Positions 30,080 to 41,113 of a stretch of 64,000 nt of DNA are shown in pieces. The stretch is from Kosakonia arachidis (lineage in GTDB: Bacteria; Pseudomonadota; Gammaproteobacteria; Enterobacterales; Enterobacteriaceae). How positions within the stretch are numbered: position 1 is the stretch's first letter; each line of letters begins with the position of its first letter. The stretch is from contig NZ_FPAU01000004.1 of NCBI RefSeq assembly GCF_900116535.1, positions 248,001 through 312,000 of the forward strand, written 5' to 3'. Both the position numbers and the translations under genes were made by a program. The notes under the pieces were generated by a model, which did not search any database, was not told where the DNA came from, and saw only the letters and a list, made by a program, of their open reading frames with translations.

Positions 30080-31201
30080 ATGTCTAAAGTCGCTCTCATC
30101 ACCGGCGTAACCGGGCAAGATGGCTCTTATCTGGCAGAACTGCTTCTGGAAAAAGGCTATGAAGTTCATGGCATTAAACGCCGTGCTTCCTCATTCAATA
30201 CCGAGCGTGTGGATCACATCTATCAGGATCCGCACACCTGCAATCCGAAGTTCCATTTGCACTACGGCGACCTGACGGATACGTCTAACCTGACCCGTAT
30301 CCTGCAGGAAGTTAAACCGGATGAAGTCTACAACCTGGGTGCGATGAGCCATGTGGCCGTGTCGTTTGAATCCCCGGAATACACCGCCGATGTGGATGCA
30401 ATGGGGACGCTGCGTCTGCTGGAAGCGATTCGCTTCCTCGGCCTTGAGAAGAAAACCCGTTTCTACCAGGCATCAACCTCTGAACTGTATGGTCTGGTGC
30501 AGGAAATTCCGCAGAAAGAGACTACACCATTCTACCCGCGTTCTCCGTATGCGGTAGCCAAACTTTACGCCTACTGGATCACCGTGAACTACCGTGAATC
30601 TTATGGCATGTATGCCTGCAACGGCATTCTGTTTAACCACGAATCTCCGCGTCGCGGCGAAACCTTCGTAACCCGTAAAATCACCCGTGCGATCGCTAAC
30701 ATTGCTCAGGGTCTGGAATCCTGCCTGTACCTCGGCAACATGGACTCCCTGCGTGACTGGGGGCATGCAAAAGACTACGTGAGAATGCAATGGATGATGC
30801 TGCAACAGGAAAAACCGGAAGACTTCGTTATCGCTACCGGCGTGCAGTATTCAGTACGTCAGTTCGTGGAAATGGCCGCGGCGCAACTGGGTATCAAACT
30901 GCGCTTTGAAGGCACAGGCGTAGAAGAGAAGGGCATTGTGGTCTCTGTGACCGGTCATGACGCTCCGGGCGTGAAACCGGGTGATGTGATCATCGCCGTT
31001 GATCCGCGCTACTTCCGTCCTGCGGAAGTGGAAACCCTGCTGGGCGATCCGACTAAAGCACACGAAAAACTGGGCTGGAAACCGGAAACCACGCTGCAGG
31101 AAATGGTCTCCGAGATGGTAGCGAAAGATCTGGAAGCAGCGAAAAAACACTCACTGCTTAAAGCCCACGGTTACGAGGTTGCCATCGCGCTGGAGTCTTA
31201 A
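30080..31201 (+). CDS. gmd: GDP-mannose 4,6-dehydratase
   Basis: This 373-residue short-chain dehydrogenase (equal to E. coli Gmd) converts GDP-mannose to GDP-4-keto-6-deoxymannose, the first step to GDP-L-fucose. The NADP-binding site is [19 protein letters not shown] (residues 9-27), the second phosphate site [11 protein letters not shown], and the catalytic Y-x3-K is [10 protein letters not shown] near 157-161. It works directly with Fcl, which starts two bases later. Confidence 0.98.
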   Translation: MSKVALITGVTGQDGSYLAELLLEKGYEVHGIKRRASSFNTERVDHIYQDPHTCNPKFHLHYGDLTDTSNLTRILQEVKPDEVYNLGAMSHVAVSFESPEYTADVDAMGTLRLLEAIRFLGLEKKTRFYQASTSELYGLVQEIPQKETTPFYPRSPYAVAKLYAYWITVNYRESYGMYACNGILFNHESPRRGETFVTRKITRAIANIAQGLESCLYLGNMDSLRDWGHAKDYVRMQWMMLQQEKPEDFVIATGVQYSVRQFVEMAAAQLGIKLRFEGTGVEEKGIVVSVTGHDAPGVKPGDVIIAVDPRYFRPAEVETLLGDPTKAHEKLGWKPETTLQEMVSEMVAKDLEAAKKHSLLKAHGYEVAIALES

Positions 31202-31203
31202 GC

Positions 31204-32169
31204 ATGACCAAACAACGTATTTTCGTGGCTGGCCATCGTGGGATGGTGGGATCAGCCATTGCTCGCCAGCTCGAACAACGTGCGGATGTTGAACTGGTAC
31301 TGCGCTCCCGTGAAGAGCTGAATCTGCTGGATCCCGCTGCTGTCGATGCTTTTTTCGCCAGTAACTCTATCGATCAGGTTTACCTGGCGGCGGCAAAAGT
31401 GGGGGGTATTGTGGCGAACAATACCTATCCGGCGGACTTCATTTACGAAAACATGATGATTGAGAGCAACATTATTCACTCAGCGCATAAGCATGATGTG
31501 AACAAGCTGTTGTTCCTCGGTTCGTCCTGTATCTACCCGAAACTGGCGCACCAACCGATCGCGGAAAGTGAGCTGTTGCAAGGGACGCTGGAGCCGACTA
31601 ATGAGCCGTACGCGATTGCCAAGATCGCCGGTATCAAACTGTGCGAATCCTACAACCGCCAGTATGACCGTGACTACCGCTCGGTGATGCCGACCAATCT
31701 GTATGGTCCGAACGATAACTTCCACCCTAGCAATTCGCACGTGATCCCGGCGCTCCTGCGCCGCTTCCACGAGGCGACGCAGGAGAATACCCCGGACGTG
31801 GTGGTGTGGGGAAGCGGCACGCCGATGCGTGAATTCCTGCACGTGGATGATATGGCGGCAGCCAGTATACATGTTCAGGAGCTGGCGCGTGAAGTGTGGC
31901 AAGAGAATACCGAACCGATGCTGTCGCATATCAACGTTGGCACCGGTGTGGATTGCACGATTCGCGAACTGGCGCAAACCGTGGCCAGCGTTGTCGGCTA
32001 CAAAGGCCGCGTGGTGTTTGACGCCACCAAGCCGGACGGTACGCCGCGTAAACTGCTGGATGTGACACGTCTGCATCAGCTTGGCTGGTATCACGAGATC
32101 TCACTGGAGGCAGGACTTGCGAGCACCTACCAGTGGTTCCTTGAAAACCAGCACCGGTTCCGGGGGTAG
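31204..32169 (+). CDS. fcl: GDP-L-fucose synthase
   Basis: This 321-residue epimerase-reductase (E. coli 321) converts GDP-4-keto-6-deoxymannose to GDP-L-fucose with NADPH. The Rossmann motif is [15 protein letters not shown] (8-22), [19 protein letters not shown] holds the catalytic Ser/Cys region, and [17 protein letters not shown] has the Y-x3-K near residue 136. Gmm starts two bases after its stop, making a gmd-fcl-gmm unit. Confidence 0.98.
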   Translation: MTKQRIFVAGHRGMVGSAIARQLEQRADVELVLRSREELNLLDPAAVDAFFASNSIDQVYLAAAKVGGIVANNTYPADFIYENMMIESNIIHSAHKHDVNKLLFLGSSCIYPKLAHQPIAESELLQGTLEPTNEPYAIAKIAGIKLCESYNRQYDRDYRSVMPTNLYGPNDNFHPSNSHVIPALLRRFHEATQENTPDVVVWGSGTPMREFLHVDDMAAASIHVQELAREVWQENTEPMLSHINVGTGVDCTIRELAQTVASVVGYKGRVVFDATKPDGTPRKLLDVTRLHQLGWYHEISLEAGLASTYQWFLENQHRFRG

Positions 32170-32171
32170 GC

Positions 32172-32645
32172 ATGTTTTTGAGTCAGGAAGATTTTGCCAC
32201 GGTGGTGCGCTCCACCCCGCTGATTTCCATCGATTTGATCGTGGAAAACTCACGCGGCGAGTTTTTGCTCGGTAAGCGCACTAACCGTCCGGCGCAGGGA
32301 TACTGGTTTGTGCCGGGCGGACGCGTGCAAAAGGACGAGCCGCTGGCGGTCGCTTTCGAGCGGCTGACCCTGGCGGAACTGGGGCTGCGCCTGCCGATGT
32401 CCGCAGGCGAGTTTTACGGCGTCTGGCAGCACTTCTATGACGATAATTTCTCCGGTAGCGATTTCTCCACCCACTACATTGTGCTGGGTTTCCGTTTGCG
32501 CGTGGACGAACAGACGCTCGCGTTGCCGCCGGATCAGCACAATGACTATCGATGGGGGACGCCGGAGTCGCTTGTTGACGACCCGCTGGTGCATGACAAC
32601 AGCCGCGCCTATTTCCTCGACGCGCAGGGAGTACCGGGTTTATGA
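32172..32645 (+). CDS. gmm: Gmm, GDP-mannose mannosyl hydrolase (Nudix)
   Basis: This 157-residue Nudix enzyme (about 159 in E. coli) breaks GDP-mannose or GDP-glucose at the glycosidic bond, giving GDP and free sugar, which could regulate GDP-mannose or GDP-fucose supply. The modified Nudix region is [20 protein letters not shown], lacking one usual glutamate as is normal in this family. It overlaps wcaI by four bases. It is the second GDP-mannose-type Nudix protein in the window, besides the gene at 17405. Confidence 0.95.
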   Translation: MFLSQEDFATVVRSTPLISIDLIVENSRGEFLLGKRTNRPAQGYWFVPGGRVQKDEPLAVAFERLTLAELGLRLPMSAGEFYGVWQHFYDDNFSGSDFSTHYIVLGFRLRVDEQTLALPPDQHNDYRWGTPESLVDDPLVHDNSRAYFLDAQGVPGL

Positions 32646-33949
32646 AAATCCTGGTCTATGGCATCAACTATTCACCGGAGCTGACCGGGATCGGTAAGTA
32701 CACCGGCGAAATGGTGGAATGGATGGCCCGTCAGGGCCATGACGTGCGCGTGATCACGGCACCGCCTTACTATCCAGAATGGAAAGTCGGCGAGCACTAT
32801 AGCGCCTGGCGCTGGCGTAAAGAGCAGGGTGCCGCCACGGTGTGGCGCTGCCCGCTGTATGTGCCAAAACAGCCATCGACCCTGAAGCGCTTACTGCATC
32901 TGAGCAGCTTTGCCATTAGCAGCTTTTTCCCGCTGATGGCGCAGCGTAGCTGGAAGCCGGACCGCATTATTGGCGTGGTGCCAACGCTTTTTTGCACGCC
33001 GGGGATGCGTCTGCTGGCCAAACTGAGCGGCGCAAAAACGCTGCTGCACATTCAGGATTATGAAGTGGACGCCATGCTAGGTCTGGGGATGGCGGGTAAA
33101 GGTAAAAGCGGCCGGGTAGCAAAGCTGGCGACCGCATTTGAACGTAGCAATCTGCATAACGTCGATAACGTCTCCACCATCTCTCGCTCAATGATGAACA
33201 AAGCGCGCGAGAAAGGGGTGGCGGCCGACAAAATCATCTTCTTCCCGAACTGGTCGGAAGTGGCGCGGTTTCGCGATGTCAGCGCAGCAAATGTCGCGGA
33301 ACTGCGCCGCAACCTTGGTCTGCCGGATGACAAAAAAATCATTCTTTACTCCGGCAACATCGGTGAGAAGCAGGGGCTGGAAAACGTCATTGAAGCGGCT
33401 GCGCAGTTACACACCCATCCGTGGCTGTTTGTCATTGTCGGTCAGGGTGGGGGGAAGGCGCGGCTGGAAAAACAGGTGAGTGAACGTGGTCTGAGCAACG
33501 TCATCTTCTTCCCGTTACAGCCGTACGACGCACTGCCAGCGCTGCTGAAAATGGGCGATTGTCATCTGGTTATCCAGAAACGCGGCGCGGCCGATGCGGT
33601 ACTGCCATCAAAGCTGACCAACATTCTGGCTGTGGGGGGGAATGCCGTCATCACTGCCGAAGAGAGTACTGAGCTCGGGCAACTCTGTCTGGCAGAACCT
33701 GGCATTGCGGTCTGTGTGGAGCCGGAATCGGTTGAGGCGCTGGCCTGGGGCATTGCGCGGGCGCTGGCGCTGCCCAAAAACAACACGGTGGCACGTGAAT
33801 ATGCCGAACGCACGCTCGAAAAAGAGAGTGTATTACACCAGTTTATTGCTGATATCAGCCCGGAAAGTTCTGTGGAGCCCGTAAGCGCCAGCGAAAGCGA
33901 GCAGCACGAAGGCCAACTGAATTTTGACGGGAATGGGGATAAATCATGA
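32642..33949 (+). CDS. wcaI: WcaI, colanic acid GT4 glycosyltransferase with extended C-terminus
   Basis: This 435-residue GT-B enzyme is proposed in E. coli to add the first fucose to undecaprenyl-PP-glucose. It opens [20 protein letters not shown]; the donor-site block is [20 protein letters not shown], with [20 protein letters not shown] following. The E. coli protein has 407 residues; here an extra tail of about 28 residues after QFIADI is rich in Ser, Glu and Asp and carries the stop into the manC ATG (ATGA overlap). The tail looks disordered; its role is unknown. Confidence 0.95.
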   Translation: MKILVYGINYSPELTGIGKYTGEMVEWMARQGHDVRVITAPPYYPEWKVGEHYSAWRWRKEQGAATVWRCPLYVPKQPSTLKRLLHLSSFAISSFFPLMAQRSWKPDRIIGVVPTLFCTPGMRLLAKLSGAKTLLHIQDYEVDAMLGLGMAGKGKSGRVAKLATAFERSNLHNVDNVSTISRSMMNKAREKGVAADKIIFFPNWSEVARFRDVSAANVAELRRNLGLPDDKKIILYSGNIGEKQGLENVIEAAAQLHTHPWLFVIVGQGGGKARLEKQVSERGLSNVIFFPLQPYDALPALLKMGDCHLVIQKRGAADAVLPSKLTNILAVGGNAVITAEESTELGQLCLAEPGIAVCVEPESVEALAWGIARALALPKNNTVAREYAERTLEKESVLHQFIADISPESSVEPVSASESEQHEGQLNFDGNGDKS

Positions 33950-35382
33950 GTCAAACACAACTCTACCCGGTAGTGATGGCCGGAGGCTCCGGGAGCCGCC
34001 TGTGGCCGTTGTCTCGCGTGCTTTACCCTAAACAGTTTCTCTGCCTGAAGGGCGATCTCACTATGTTGCAGACCACCGTCTGCCGCCTGAATGGCGTCGA
34101 GTGTGAAAGTCCGGTGGTGATTTGTAATGAACAACATCGCTTTATCGTCGCCGAGCAGCTGCGTCAACTGGATAAGCTGACCGAGAACATCATTCTCGAA
34201 CCGGCTGGCCGTAATACCGCCCCGGCGATTGCGCTGGCGGCGCTGGCGATAAAACGCCACAACCCGGACAGCGATCCGCTGATGCTGGTGCTGGCTGCCG
34301 ACCATGTGATTCAGAACGAAGAGGCATTTCGCGTCTCGGTTCGCGATGCTATTCCTTATGCGCAGAGCGGCAAACTGGTGACCTTCGGCATTGTCCCGGA
34401 TCTGCCGGAAACGGGCTATGGCTATATCCGCCGCGGTGGCGTCTGTGCCGGTCAGGCAGATTCTGTTGCTTTCGAGGTGGCGCAGTTCGTTGAAAAACCG
34501 AATCTGGAAACCGCGCAGGGTTACGTTGCCAGCGGTGAATATTACTGGAATAGCGGTATGTTCCTGTTCCGCGCAGGTCGTTTCCTTGAAGAGCTGAATA
34601 AATATCGGCCGGATATTCTACACGCCTGCGAACAGGCGATGCAGGCTGCTGATCCGGATATGGATTTTGTCCGTGTTGACGAGGACGCCTTCCTGGCCTG
34701 CCCGGAAGAGTCGATTGACTATGCGGTAATGGAACGCACAGCGGATGCGGTGGTGGTGCCGATGGATGCTGGCTGGAGCGATGTTGGCTCCTGGTCTTCA
34801 CTGTGGGAAATCAGCCAGCACACGCCGGAGGGAAACGTCCATCACGGCGACGTCATCAGCCATAACACCCAAAACAGCTACGTGTATGCGGAGTCCGGGC
34901 TGGTCACGACCGTCGGCGTTAAAGATCTGGTGGTAGTACAGACCAAAGATGCGGTGCTGATTGCCGATCGCAACCAGGTACAGGATGTGAAAAAAGTCGT
35001 GGAGAAAATCAAAGCCGATGGACGTCACGAACACCATATCCACCGTGAGGTTTACCGCCCGTGGGGCAAATATGACTCCATCGATACCGGCGATCGCTAC
35101 CAGGTGAAACGCATCACCGTGAAGCCGGGCGAGGGGCTCTCCCTACAGATGCATCATCACCGCGCGGAGCACTGGGTAGTGGTGGCAGGAACGGCGAAAG
35201 TGACCATCAATGATGAAGTGAAATTACTCGGTGAGAATGAATCGATCTATATCCCGCTTGGCGCGCACCACTGTCTGGAAAACCCGGGGAAAATTCCGCT
35301 CGATCTGATTGAAGTTCGTTCGGGGTCCTACCTGGAAGAGGACGACATTGTGCGTTTTGCGGATCGCTACGGGCGAGTTTAA
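33946..35382 (+). CDS. manC: ManC (CpsB), mannose-1-phosphate guanylyltransferase, colanic acid copy
   Basis: This 478-residue enzyme (E. coli CpsB 478) makes GDP-mannose from mannose-1-phosphate and GTP. The N-terminal nucleotidyltransferase has [20 protein letters not shown] (7-26) and [20 protein letters not shown]; the C-terminal cupin of the type II phosphomannose isomerase family has [20 protein letters not shown] paralogue lies at 57863 in the O-antigen cluster. It is followed by a hairpin and then manB. Confidence 0.97.
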   Translation: MSQTQLYPVVMAGGSGSRLWPLSRVLYPKQFLCLKGDLTMLQTTVCRLNGVECESPVVICNEQHRFIVAEQLRQLDKLTENIILEPAGRNTAPAIALAALAIKRHNPDSDPLMLVLAADHVIQNEEAFRVSVRDAIPYAQSGKLVTFGIVPDLPETGYGYIRRGGVCAGQADSVAFEVAQFVEKPNLETAQGYVASGEYYWNSGMFLFRAGRFLEELNKYRPDILHACEQAMQAADPDMDFVRVDEDAFLACPEESIDYAVMERTADAVVVPMDAGWSDVGSWSSLWEISQHTPEGNVHHGDVISHNTQNSYVYAESGLVTTVGVKDLVVVQTKDAVLIADRNQVQDVKKVVEKIKADGRHEHHIHREVYRPWGKYDSIDTGDRYQVKRITVKPGEGLSLQMHHHRAEHWVVVAGTAKVTINDEVKLLGENESIYIPLGAHHCLENPGKIPLDLIEVRSGSYLEEDDIVRFADRYGRV

Positions 35383-35390
35383 AAGTCAGG

Positions 35391-35416
35391 GCCGGACGCG
35401 GTGTTGTTCGTCCGGC
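35391..35416 (+). terminator. Hairpin between manC and manB
   Basis: An 8-bp perfect stem (GCCGGACG / CGTCCGGC) with a 10-base loop lies nine bases after manC. A-rich rather than U-rich sequence follows, so it is more likely an mRNA stability or attenuation element, and its core resembles a REP half-site. Confidence 0.5.
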
Positions 35417-35491
35417 AGAAAAAACAAACGAATCAATAACAAATGGCCATTTTACGGTCAAGGCTGACTGTTGCCTGAAGATGAGGTAATG

Positions 35492-36862
35492 ATGGAAAAA
35501 TTAACCTGTTTTAAAGCTTACGATATCCGTGGAAAGCTGGGCGAAGAACTGAATGAAGATATCGCATGGCGTATCGGCCGCGCCTACGGTGAATACCTGA
35601 AGCCGCACACTATTGTGCTGGGTGGCGATGTGCGTCGGACCAGCGAAGCGCTGAAACTGGCGCTGGCGAAAGGGTTGCAGGATGCGGGCGTCAACGTGCT
35701 GGATCTCGGCCTTTCCGGTACTGAAGAGATCTATTTCGCCACGTTCCATCTCGGTGTGGATGGCGGCATCGAAGTGACCGCCAGCCACAACCCGATGGAC
35801 TATAACGGTATGAAACTGGTGCGCAAAGGTGCACGTCCGATAAGTGGCGATACCGGGCTTCGTGATGTGCAGCGTCTGGCGGAAGCTAATGACTTTCCGC
35901 CAGTGAATGCAGAAAAACGCGGCAGCTACGAGAAAATCAACCTGCGTGATGCGTATGTCGATCATCTGCTGGGCTATATCAATCCGGCTAACCTTACGCC
36001 ATTGAAACTGGTGATCAACTCTGGTAACGGCGCGGCAGGTCCGGTAGTGGATGCTATTGAATCCCGCTTCAAAGCGTTGAATGTGCCAGTGACTTTCATA
36101 AAAGTGCATAACGAACCGGATGGCACTTTCCCTCACGGTATTCCTAACCCGCTGCTGCCTGAGTGTCGCGCGGATACCCGCAATGCGGTGCTGGAACATC
36201 ATGCCGACATGGGTATTGCCTTTGACGGCGATTTCGACCGCTGCTTCTTGTTCGATGGCGAAGGGCGCTTTATTGAGGGCTACTACATCGTTGGTTTGCT
36301 GGCGGAAGCATTCCTCGAAAAACACCCTGGTGCAAAAATCATCCACGACCCCCGCCTCTCCTGGAACACTGTTGATGTGGTGACGCGCGCAGGCGGCACA
36401 CCGGTAATGTCGAAAACCGGACACGCATTTATTAAAGAACGTATGCGTAATGAAGATGCCATCTATGGCGGCGAAATGAGCGCGCACCACTACTTCCGTG
36501 ATTTCGCCTATTGCGACAGCGGCATGATCCCGTGGCTGCTGGTTACTGAGTTGCTGTGCCTGAAAGGTAAAACCCTCGCCGAGCTGGTCAGCGATCGTAT
36601 GGTGGCGTTCCCGGCGAGTGGTGAAATCAACAGTAAGCTTGCCGACCCTGTGGCGGCTATCCAGCGTGTTGAGCAGCACTTTACTCCCGGTGCGCTGGAG
36701 ATCGATCGCACTGATGGCATCAGCATCGCCTTCCCTGAGTGGCGCTTTAACCTTCGTTCATCCAATACCGAGCCGGTAGTGCGTCTGAACGTTGAGTCGC
36801 GTTGCGATGTGTCACTGATGGAGGCACGAACGCAGGAAATTCTGGCGCTATTGAATCAGTAA
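35492..36862 (+). CDS. manB: ManB (CpsG), phosphomannomutase, colanic acid copy
   Basis: This 456-residue alpha-D-phosphohexomutase has the E. coli CpsG length. It interconverts mannose-6-phosphate and mannose-1-phosphate for GDP-mannose synthesis. The phosphoserine loop is [14 protein letters not shown] with S98; the metal loop is DGDFDRCF near residue 245; the phosphate-binding loop is [15 protein letters not shown] near the C-terminus. The ATG at 35492 is favoured by homology over closely spaced upstream starts. It differs strongly from the second manB at 59289. Confidence 0.97.
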   Translation: MEKLTCFKAYDIRGKLGEELNEDIAWRIGRAYGEYLKPHTIVLGGDVRRTSEALKLALAKGLQDAGVNVLDLGLSGTEEIYFATFHLGVDGGIEVTASHNPMDYNGMKLVRKGARPISGDTGLRDVQRLAEANDFPPVNAEKRGSYEKINLRDAYVDHLLGYINPANLTPLKLVINSGNGAAGPVVDAIESRFKALNVPVTFIKVHNEPDGTFPHGIPNPLLPECRADTRNAVLEHHADMGIAFDGDFDRCFLFDGEGRFIEGYYIVGLLAEAFLEKHPGAKIIHDPRLSWNTVDVVTRAGGTPVMSKTGHAFIKERMRNEDAIYGGEMSAHHYFRDFAYCDSGMIPWLLVTELLCLKGKTLAELVSDRMVAFPASGEINSKLADPVAAIQRVEQHFTPGALEIDRTDGISIAFPEWRFNLRSSNTEPVVRLNVESRCDVSLMEARTQEILALLNQ

Positions 36863-36874
36863 ATCTCGGCGTTG

Positions 36875-36897
36875 CTCTCCCCCACATGTGGGGAGAG
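36875..36897 (+). terminator. Hairpin between manB and wcaJ
   Basis: CTCTCCCC pairs with GGGGAGAG over eight base pairs around a CACATGT loop, or with one bulge around ACATGT. It has no U-tract. Its position after the GDP-mannose genes and before the initiating transferase mirrors the wzc-wcaA hairpin. Confidence 0.55.
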
Positions 36898-36920
36898 TCA
36901 ATATACAGGCAGGTAAAACG

Positions 36921-38315
36921 ATGACTCATCTAAAAAAGCGCGACCGGGCCAAAACGAATGCATCGTTAATCTCAATCGTGCAGCGATTCTCTGACATCAC
37001 CATTATGTTCGGTGGGCTGTGGCTGGTGTGTAAAGTGAATGCGTTGCCTTTTTTCTACATGCATCTGCTGATGGCTCTGCTCTCTCTCGTTGTCTTCCAG
37101 ATGATTGGTGGGATGACCGATTTTTATCGCTCCTGGCGAGGGGTAAAAATGACTACTGAACTGACCCTACTGTTGCAGAATTGGACGCTCAGCCTGATTT
37201 TCAGCGCGGGCCTGGTCTCGTTCAACAACGATTTCGATAACACCTTCATGATCTACCTCCCCTGGTATTTGTTAACCAGTATGGGGTTGATGTTGAGCCG
37301 CTCGGTGATCCGCTTTGGCGCAGGCTGGCTGCGGAACATGGGTTATAACACGCGCCGTGTTGCGGTGGCGGGGGATATGCCTATGGGTCAGACGTTGCTG
37401 GAATGCTTTCGCAATGAACCCTGGCTGGGATTCGAAGTGGTAGGGGTATACCACGATCCGCAACCGGGTGGCATCACCACTGGCTGGGCCGGTAATCTCG
37501 ACCAGTTGGTTGACGATGCGAAAGCGGGGAAAATTCACAACGTCTATATCGCAATGTCGATGAATGATGCGGTCAGCATCAAAAAACTGGTGCGCCAGTT
37601 GGCGGACACCACCTGTTCAGTGATCCTGATCCCCGATGTCTTTACCTTCAATATTCTGCATTCGCGTATTGAAGAGATGAATGGCGTGCCGGTAGTACCG
37701 CTGTACGACACACCACTTTCCGGCGTGAACCGCATTTTGAAACGCCTTGAAGACATCGTGCTCTCGTTGCTGATTCTGTTGCTGATCTCCCCGGTACTGC
37801 TGGCGATTGCGGTAGCGGTAAAACTCAGCTCTCCCGGCCCGATTATCTTCCGACAGACCCGTTACGGCATGGACGGTAAACCCATAAAAGTGTGGAAATT
37901 CCGTTCTATGAAGGTCATGGAAAATGACAAAGTAGTGACTCAGGCAACGCAGAACGATCCGCGCGTAACCAAAGTGGGGAGTTTCCTGCGTCGTACATCG
38001 CTCGACGAACTGCCGCAGTTCATTAATGTGTTGCTCGGCGGTATGTCTATCGTTGGCCCACGCCCGCATGCGGTGGCGCACAACGAGCAGTACCGTTCGC
38101 TGATTGAGGGTTACATGTTGCGCCATAAAGTGAAACCGGGTATCACCGGCTGGGCGCAGATTAACGGCTGGCGCGGCGAAACCGACACGCTGGAAAAAAT
38201 GGAAAAACGTGTTGAGTTCGATCTGGAGTACATTCGCGAGTGGAGTCTGTGGTTCGATATCAAAATCGTTTTTCTGACCATCTTTAAAGGCTTTATTAAT
38301 AAAGCGGCGTATTAA
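36921..38315 (+). CDS. wcaJ: WcaJ, undecaprenyl-phosphate glucose phosphotransferase
   Basis: This 464-residue polyisoprenyl-phosphate hexose-1-phosphate transferase (E. coli 464) starts colanic acid by placing glucose-1-phosphate on undecaprenyl phosphate. It has four N-terminal helices, a Rossmann-like middle domain, a re-entrant helix near residue 285 ([20 protein letters not shown]), and the C-terminal catalytic domain with [34 protein letters not shown] and [14 protein letters not shown]. It ends NKAAY as in the family. The [11 protein letters not shown] start matches E. coli. Confidence 0.97.
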   Translation: MTHLKKRDRAKTNASLISIVQRFSDITIMFGGLWLVCKVNALPFFYMHLLMALLSLVVFQMIGGMTDFYRSWRGVKMTTELTLLLQNWTLSLIFSAGLVSFNNDFDNTFMIYLPWYLLTSMGLMLSRSVIRFGAGWLRNMGYNTRRVAVAGDMPMGQTLLECFRNEPWLGFEVVGVYHDPQPGGITTGWAGNLDQLVDDAKAGKIHNVYIAMSMNDAVSIKKLVRQLADTTCSVILIPDVFTFNILHSRIEEMNGVPVVPLYDTPLSGVNRILKRLEDIVLSLLILLLISPVLLAIAVAVKLSSPGPIIFRQTRYGMDGKPIKVWKFRSMKVMENDKVVTQATQNDPRVTKVGSFLRRTSLDELPQFINVLLGGMSIVGPRPHAVAHNEQYRSLIEGYMLRHKVKPGITGWAQINGWRGETDTLEKMEKRVEFDLEYIREWSLWFDIKIVFLTIFKGFINKAAY

Positions 38316-38325
38316 AGGAAAGGTC

Positions 38326-39804
38326 ATGAGTCTGAGAGAAAAAACCATCAGCGGTGCTAAGTGGTCAGCAATGGCCACTTTAATCATCATTGGGCTGGGG
38401 CTGGTGCAGATGACTGTGCTGGCGCGCATTATCGATAACCACCAGTTCGGTCTGCTGACCGTCTCGCTGGTGATTATCGCGTTGGCGGATACGCTGTCGG
38501 ATTTTGGTATTGCTAACTCCATTATTCAGCGCAAAGAGATAAGCCACCTTGAACTTACCACCCTGTACTGGTTGAACGTTGGGTTGGGTATTGTGGTTTG
38601 TGTGGTGGTTTTCTCGCTGAGCAATCTTATTGCCAGCGTATTGCACAACCCTGATCTTGCGCCGCTGATCAAAACCCTGGCGTTCGCTTTTGTGGTGATC
38701 CCCCACGGCCAGCAGTTTCGCGCGTTGATGCAGAAAGAGCTGGAATTCAGCAAGATTGGCGCGATAGAAACCGTGTCGGTACTGGCGGGCTTCTGCTTTA
38801 CGGTGATCAGCGCCTTTTATTGGCCGCTGGCGATGACAGCAATCCTCGGTTATCTGGTCAACAGCGCCGTTCGTACGCTGCTGTTCGGCTATTTTGGCCG
38901 TAAGATCTATCGTCCTGGCTTGCATTTTTCCCTTGCGTCGGTCAGTTCAAATCTGCGCTTTGGCGCATGGCTGACGGCTGACAGCGTCATTAACTATGTC
39001 AACACCAACCTCTCCACATTAGTGCTGGCGCGTATCCTCGGCGCCAGCGTCGCCGGGGGATACAACCTGGCGTACAACGTGGCGGTGGTGCCGCCGATGA
39101 AGCTCAACCCGATTATCACTCGTGTGCTGTTCCCGGCGTTCGCCAAAATTCAGGACGACACTGAGAAGCTGCGCGTTAACTTCTACAAGTTGCTGTCGGT
39201 GGTGGGGATCATTAACTTCCCCATCCTGTTGGGGTTGATGGTGGTGTCGAACAACTTTGTGCCGCTGGTCTTTGGCGACAAGTGGAACAGCATTATCCCG
39301 ATCCTGCAATTGCTCTGTATTGTTGGCCTGCTGCGCGCCGTTGGTAACCCTATCGGTTCGTTATTGATGGCAAAAGCGCGAGTGGATATCAGTTTTAAAT
39401 TCAATGTCTTCAAAACGTTTCTCTTTATTCCCGCCATTATCATTGGCGGCCATCTGGCTGGTGCGCTGGGTGTAACGCTGGGTTTCCTGCTGGTGCAAAT
39501 CATCAACACGATATTGAGCTACTTCGTGATGATTAAACCGGTGCTCGGTTCCAGCTACCGCCAGTACATCCTCAGCCTGTGGCTGCCATTCTACTTGTCG
39601 CTGCCGACACTGGTCGTGAGCTATGGCCTCGGACAGGCGCTGAACGGGCATATGCCGCTGACCGCCATGCTGGCGGTACAGGTCGCGGCAGGTGTACTGG
39701 CTTTCGCAGTGATGCTGATTGTCTCGCGCAATTCACTGGTGGTGGAGATGAAGCGCCAGTTTTGCCGCAACGAGAAAATTAAAATGCTGCTTCGCGCAGG
39801 ATAA
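38326..39804 (+). CDS. wzxC: WzxC, colanic acid repeat-unit flippase
   Basis: This 492-residue MOP-superfamily transporter has exactly the E. coli length and flips undecaprenyl-PP-linked colanic acid units to the periplasm. About twelve to fourteen hydrophobic segments are spread evenly, starting KWSAMATLIIIGLGLVQMTV. Conserved text includes GIANSIIQRKEISHLELTTL and GASVAGGYNLAYNVAVVPPM. It follows wcaJ by ten bases, with AAAGGAAAGG as the ribosome site. Confidence 0.96.
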   Translation: MSLREKTISGAKWSAMATLIIIGLGLVQMTVLARIIDNHQFGLLTVSLVIIALADTLSDFGIANSIIQRKEISHLELTTLYWLNVGLGIVVCVVVFSLSNLIASVLHNPDLAPLIKTLAFAFVVIPHGQQFRALMQKELEFSKIGAIETVSVLAGFCFTVISAFYWPLAMTAILGYLVNSAVRTLLFGYFGRKIYRPGLHFSLASVSSNLRFGAWLTADSVINYVNTNLSTLVLARILGASVAGGYNLAYNVAVVPPMKLNPIITRVLFPAFAKIQDDTEKLRVNFYKLLSVVGIINFPILLGLMVVSNNFVPLVFGDKWNSIIPILQLLCIVGLLRAVGNPIGSLLMAKARVDISFKFNVFKTFLFIPAIIIGGHLAGALGVTLGFLLVQIINTILSYFVMIKPVLGSSYRQYILSLWLPFYLSLPTLVVSYGLGQALNGHMPLTAMLAVQVAAGVLAFAVMLIVSRNSLVVEMKRQFCRNEKIKMLLRAG

Positions 39805-39832
39805 GAAACGTTATTGAACCTATGAGGTCGCT

Positions 39833-41113
39833 ATGAAATTATTGATCCTTGGCAATCATACCTGCGGAAACCGTGGTGACAGCGCAATTTTACGCGGATT
39901 GCTGGATGCGATTGCCCTGATTAATCCTGATGCCGACGTTGACGTGATGAGCCGCTATCCGGTGAGTTCATCATGGTTACTGAACCATCCGGTGATGGGC
40001 GATCCGCTCTACAGCCAAATGAAAGAGCACAATAACGCCGCCGGTCTGATGGGCCGGATGAAGAAAGTACTGCGTCGTCGCTATCAGCATCAGGTGCTGC
40101 TTTCACGTGTGACGGACACTGGCAAGCTGCGCAATATCGCCATCGCTCAGGGCTTTACCGATTTTGTCCGCAGGCTTAACGATTACGACGCGATTATTCA
40201 GGTCGGCGGTTCGTTCTTTGTCGATCTCTATGGTGTACCGCAATTTGAACATGCACTCTGCACCTTCATGGCCAAAAAACCGCTTTATATGATTGGTCAC
40301 AGCGTCGGTCCGTTCCAGAATGAGGCTTTCAACCAGTTGGCGAATTATGTTTTCGGCCACTGCGATGCGTTGATCCTGCGTGAAACCGTCAGCCTGAATC
40401 TGATGAAGCAGAGCAACATCACTACGGAGAAAGTGGAGCAGGGCGTAGATACTGCCTGGCTGGTGGATCACCATCAGCACGATTTTGTTGCCAGCTATGC
40501 GGTGCAGCACTGGCTGGATCTGGCGGCAAAACAGAAAACTGTTGCGATTACTCTGCGCGAGCTGGCGCCTTTTGACAAACGACTGAATACCACACAGCAG
40601 GCCTACGAGCAGGCGTTTGCCGGGGTGGTAAACCGCATTATTGATGCGGGCTACCAGGTGATTGCGCTTTCCACCTGCACCGGTATCGACAGCTATAACA
40701 AAGATGACCGTATGGTGGCGCTCAACCTGCGACAGTATGTTAACGATCCGTCGCAATACCATGTGGTGATGGATGAACTCAACGATCTGGAAATGGGCAA
40801 GATCCTCAGCGTCTGTGATTTAACCGTTGGGACGCGCCTGCACTCCGCCATTATTTCGATGAACTTCGGCACACCGGCGATTGCCATCAACTACGAACAC
40901 AAATCGGCGGGCATCATGCAGCAACTGGGCATGCCGGAAATGGCGGTCGATATTCGTCACTTACTGAACGGTTCGCTGGCGGCGATGGTCGCGGATACTC
41001 TGGGGCAGTTGCCTGCAATTAACCAGCGTCTGGCAACGGCGGTCGCGGCTGAACGCGAGCATGGCATGAAGATGGTGAAATCGGTGCTTGATCGCGTACA
41101 GGAGGTGAAATGA
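39833..41113 (+). CDS. wcaK: WcaK, colanic acid pyruvyltransferase
   Basis: This 426-residue polysaccharide pyruvyl transferase (E. coli 426) adds pyruvate ketal from phosphoenolpyruvate to the terminal galactose. Family text is MKLLILGNHTCGNRGDSAIL at the N-terminus, IIQVGGSFFVDLYG, and the C-terminal VGTRLHSAIISMNFGTPAIA block with the conserved Arg-His pair. The end overlaps wcaL by four bases. Confidence 0.95.
   Translation: MKLLILGNHTCGNRGDSAILRGLLDAIALINPDADVDVMSRYPVSSSWLLNHPVMGDPLYSQMKEHNNAAGLMGRMKKVLRRRYQHQVLLSRVTDTGKLRNIAIAQGFTDFVRRLNDYDAIIQVGGSFFVDLYGVPQFEHALCTFMAKKPLYMIGHSVGPFQNEAFNQLANYVFGHCDALILRETVSLNLMKQSNITTEKVEQGVDTAWLVDHHQHDFVASYAVQHWLDLAAKQKTVAITLRELAPFDKRLNTTQQAYEQAFAGVVNRIIDAGYQVIALSTCTGIDSYNKDDRMVALNLRQYVNDPSQYHVVMDELNDLEMGKILSVCDLTVGTRLHSAIISMNFGTPAIAINYEHKSAGIMQQLGMPEMAVDIRHLLNGSLAAMVADTLGQLPAINQRLATAVAAEREHGMKMVKSVLDRVQEVK

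Noticed and set aside
35501-36679. Very long (392-codon) minus-strand frame inside manB
   Set aside because: It is the antisense shadow of a GC-rich, well-identified phosphomannomutase; its translation is His/Arg-rich without domains.
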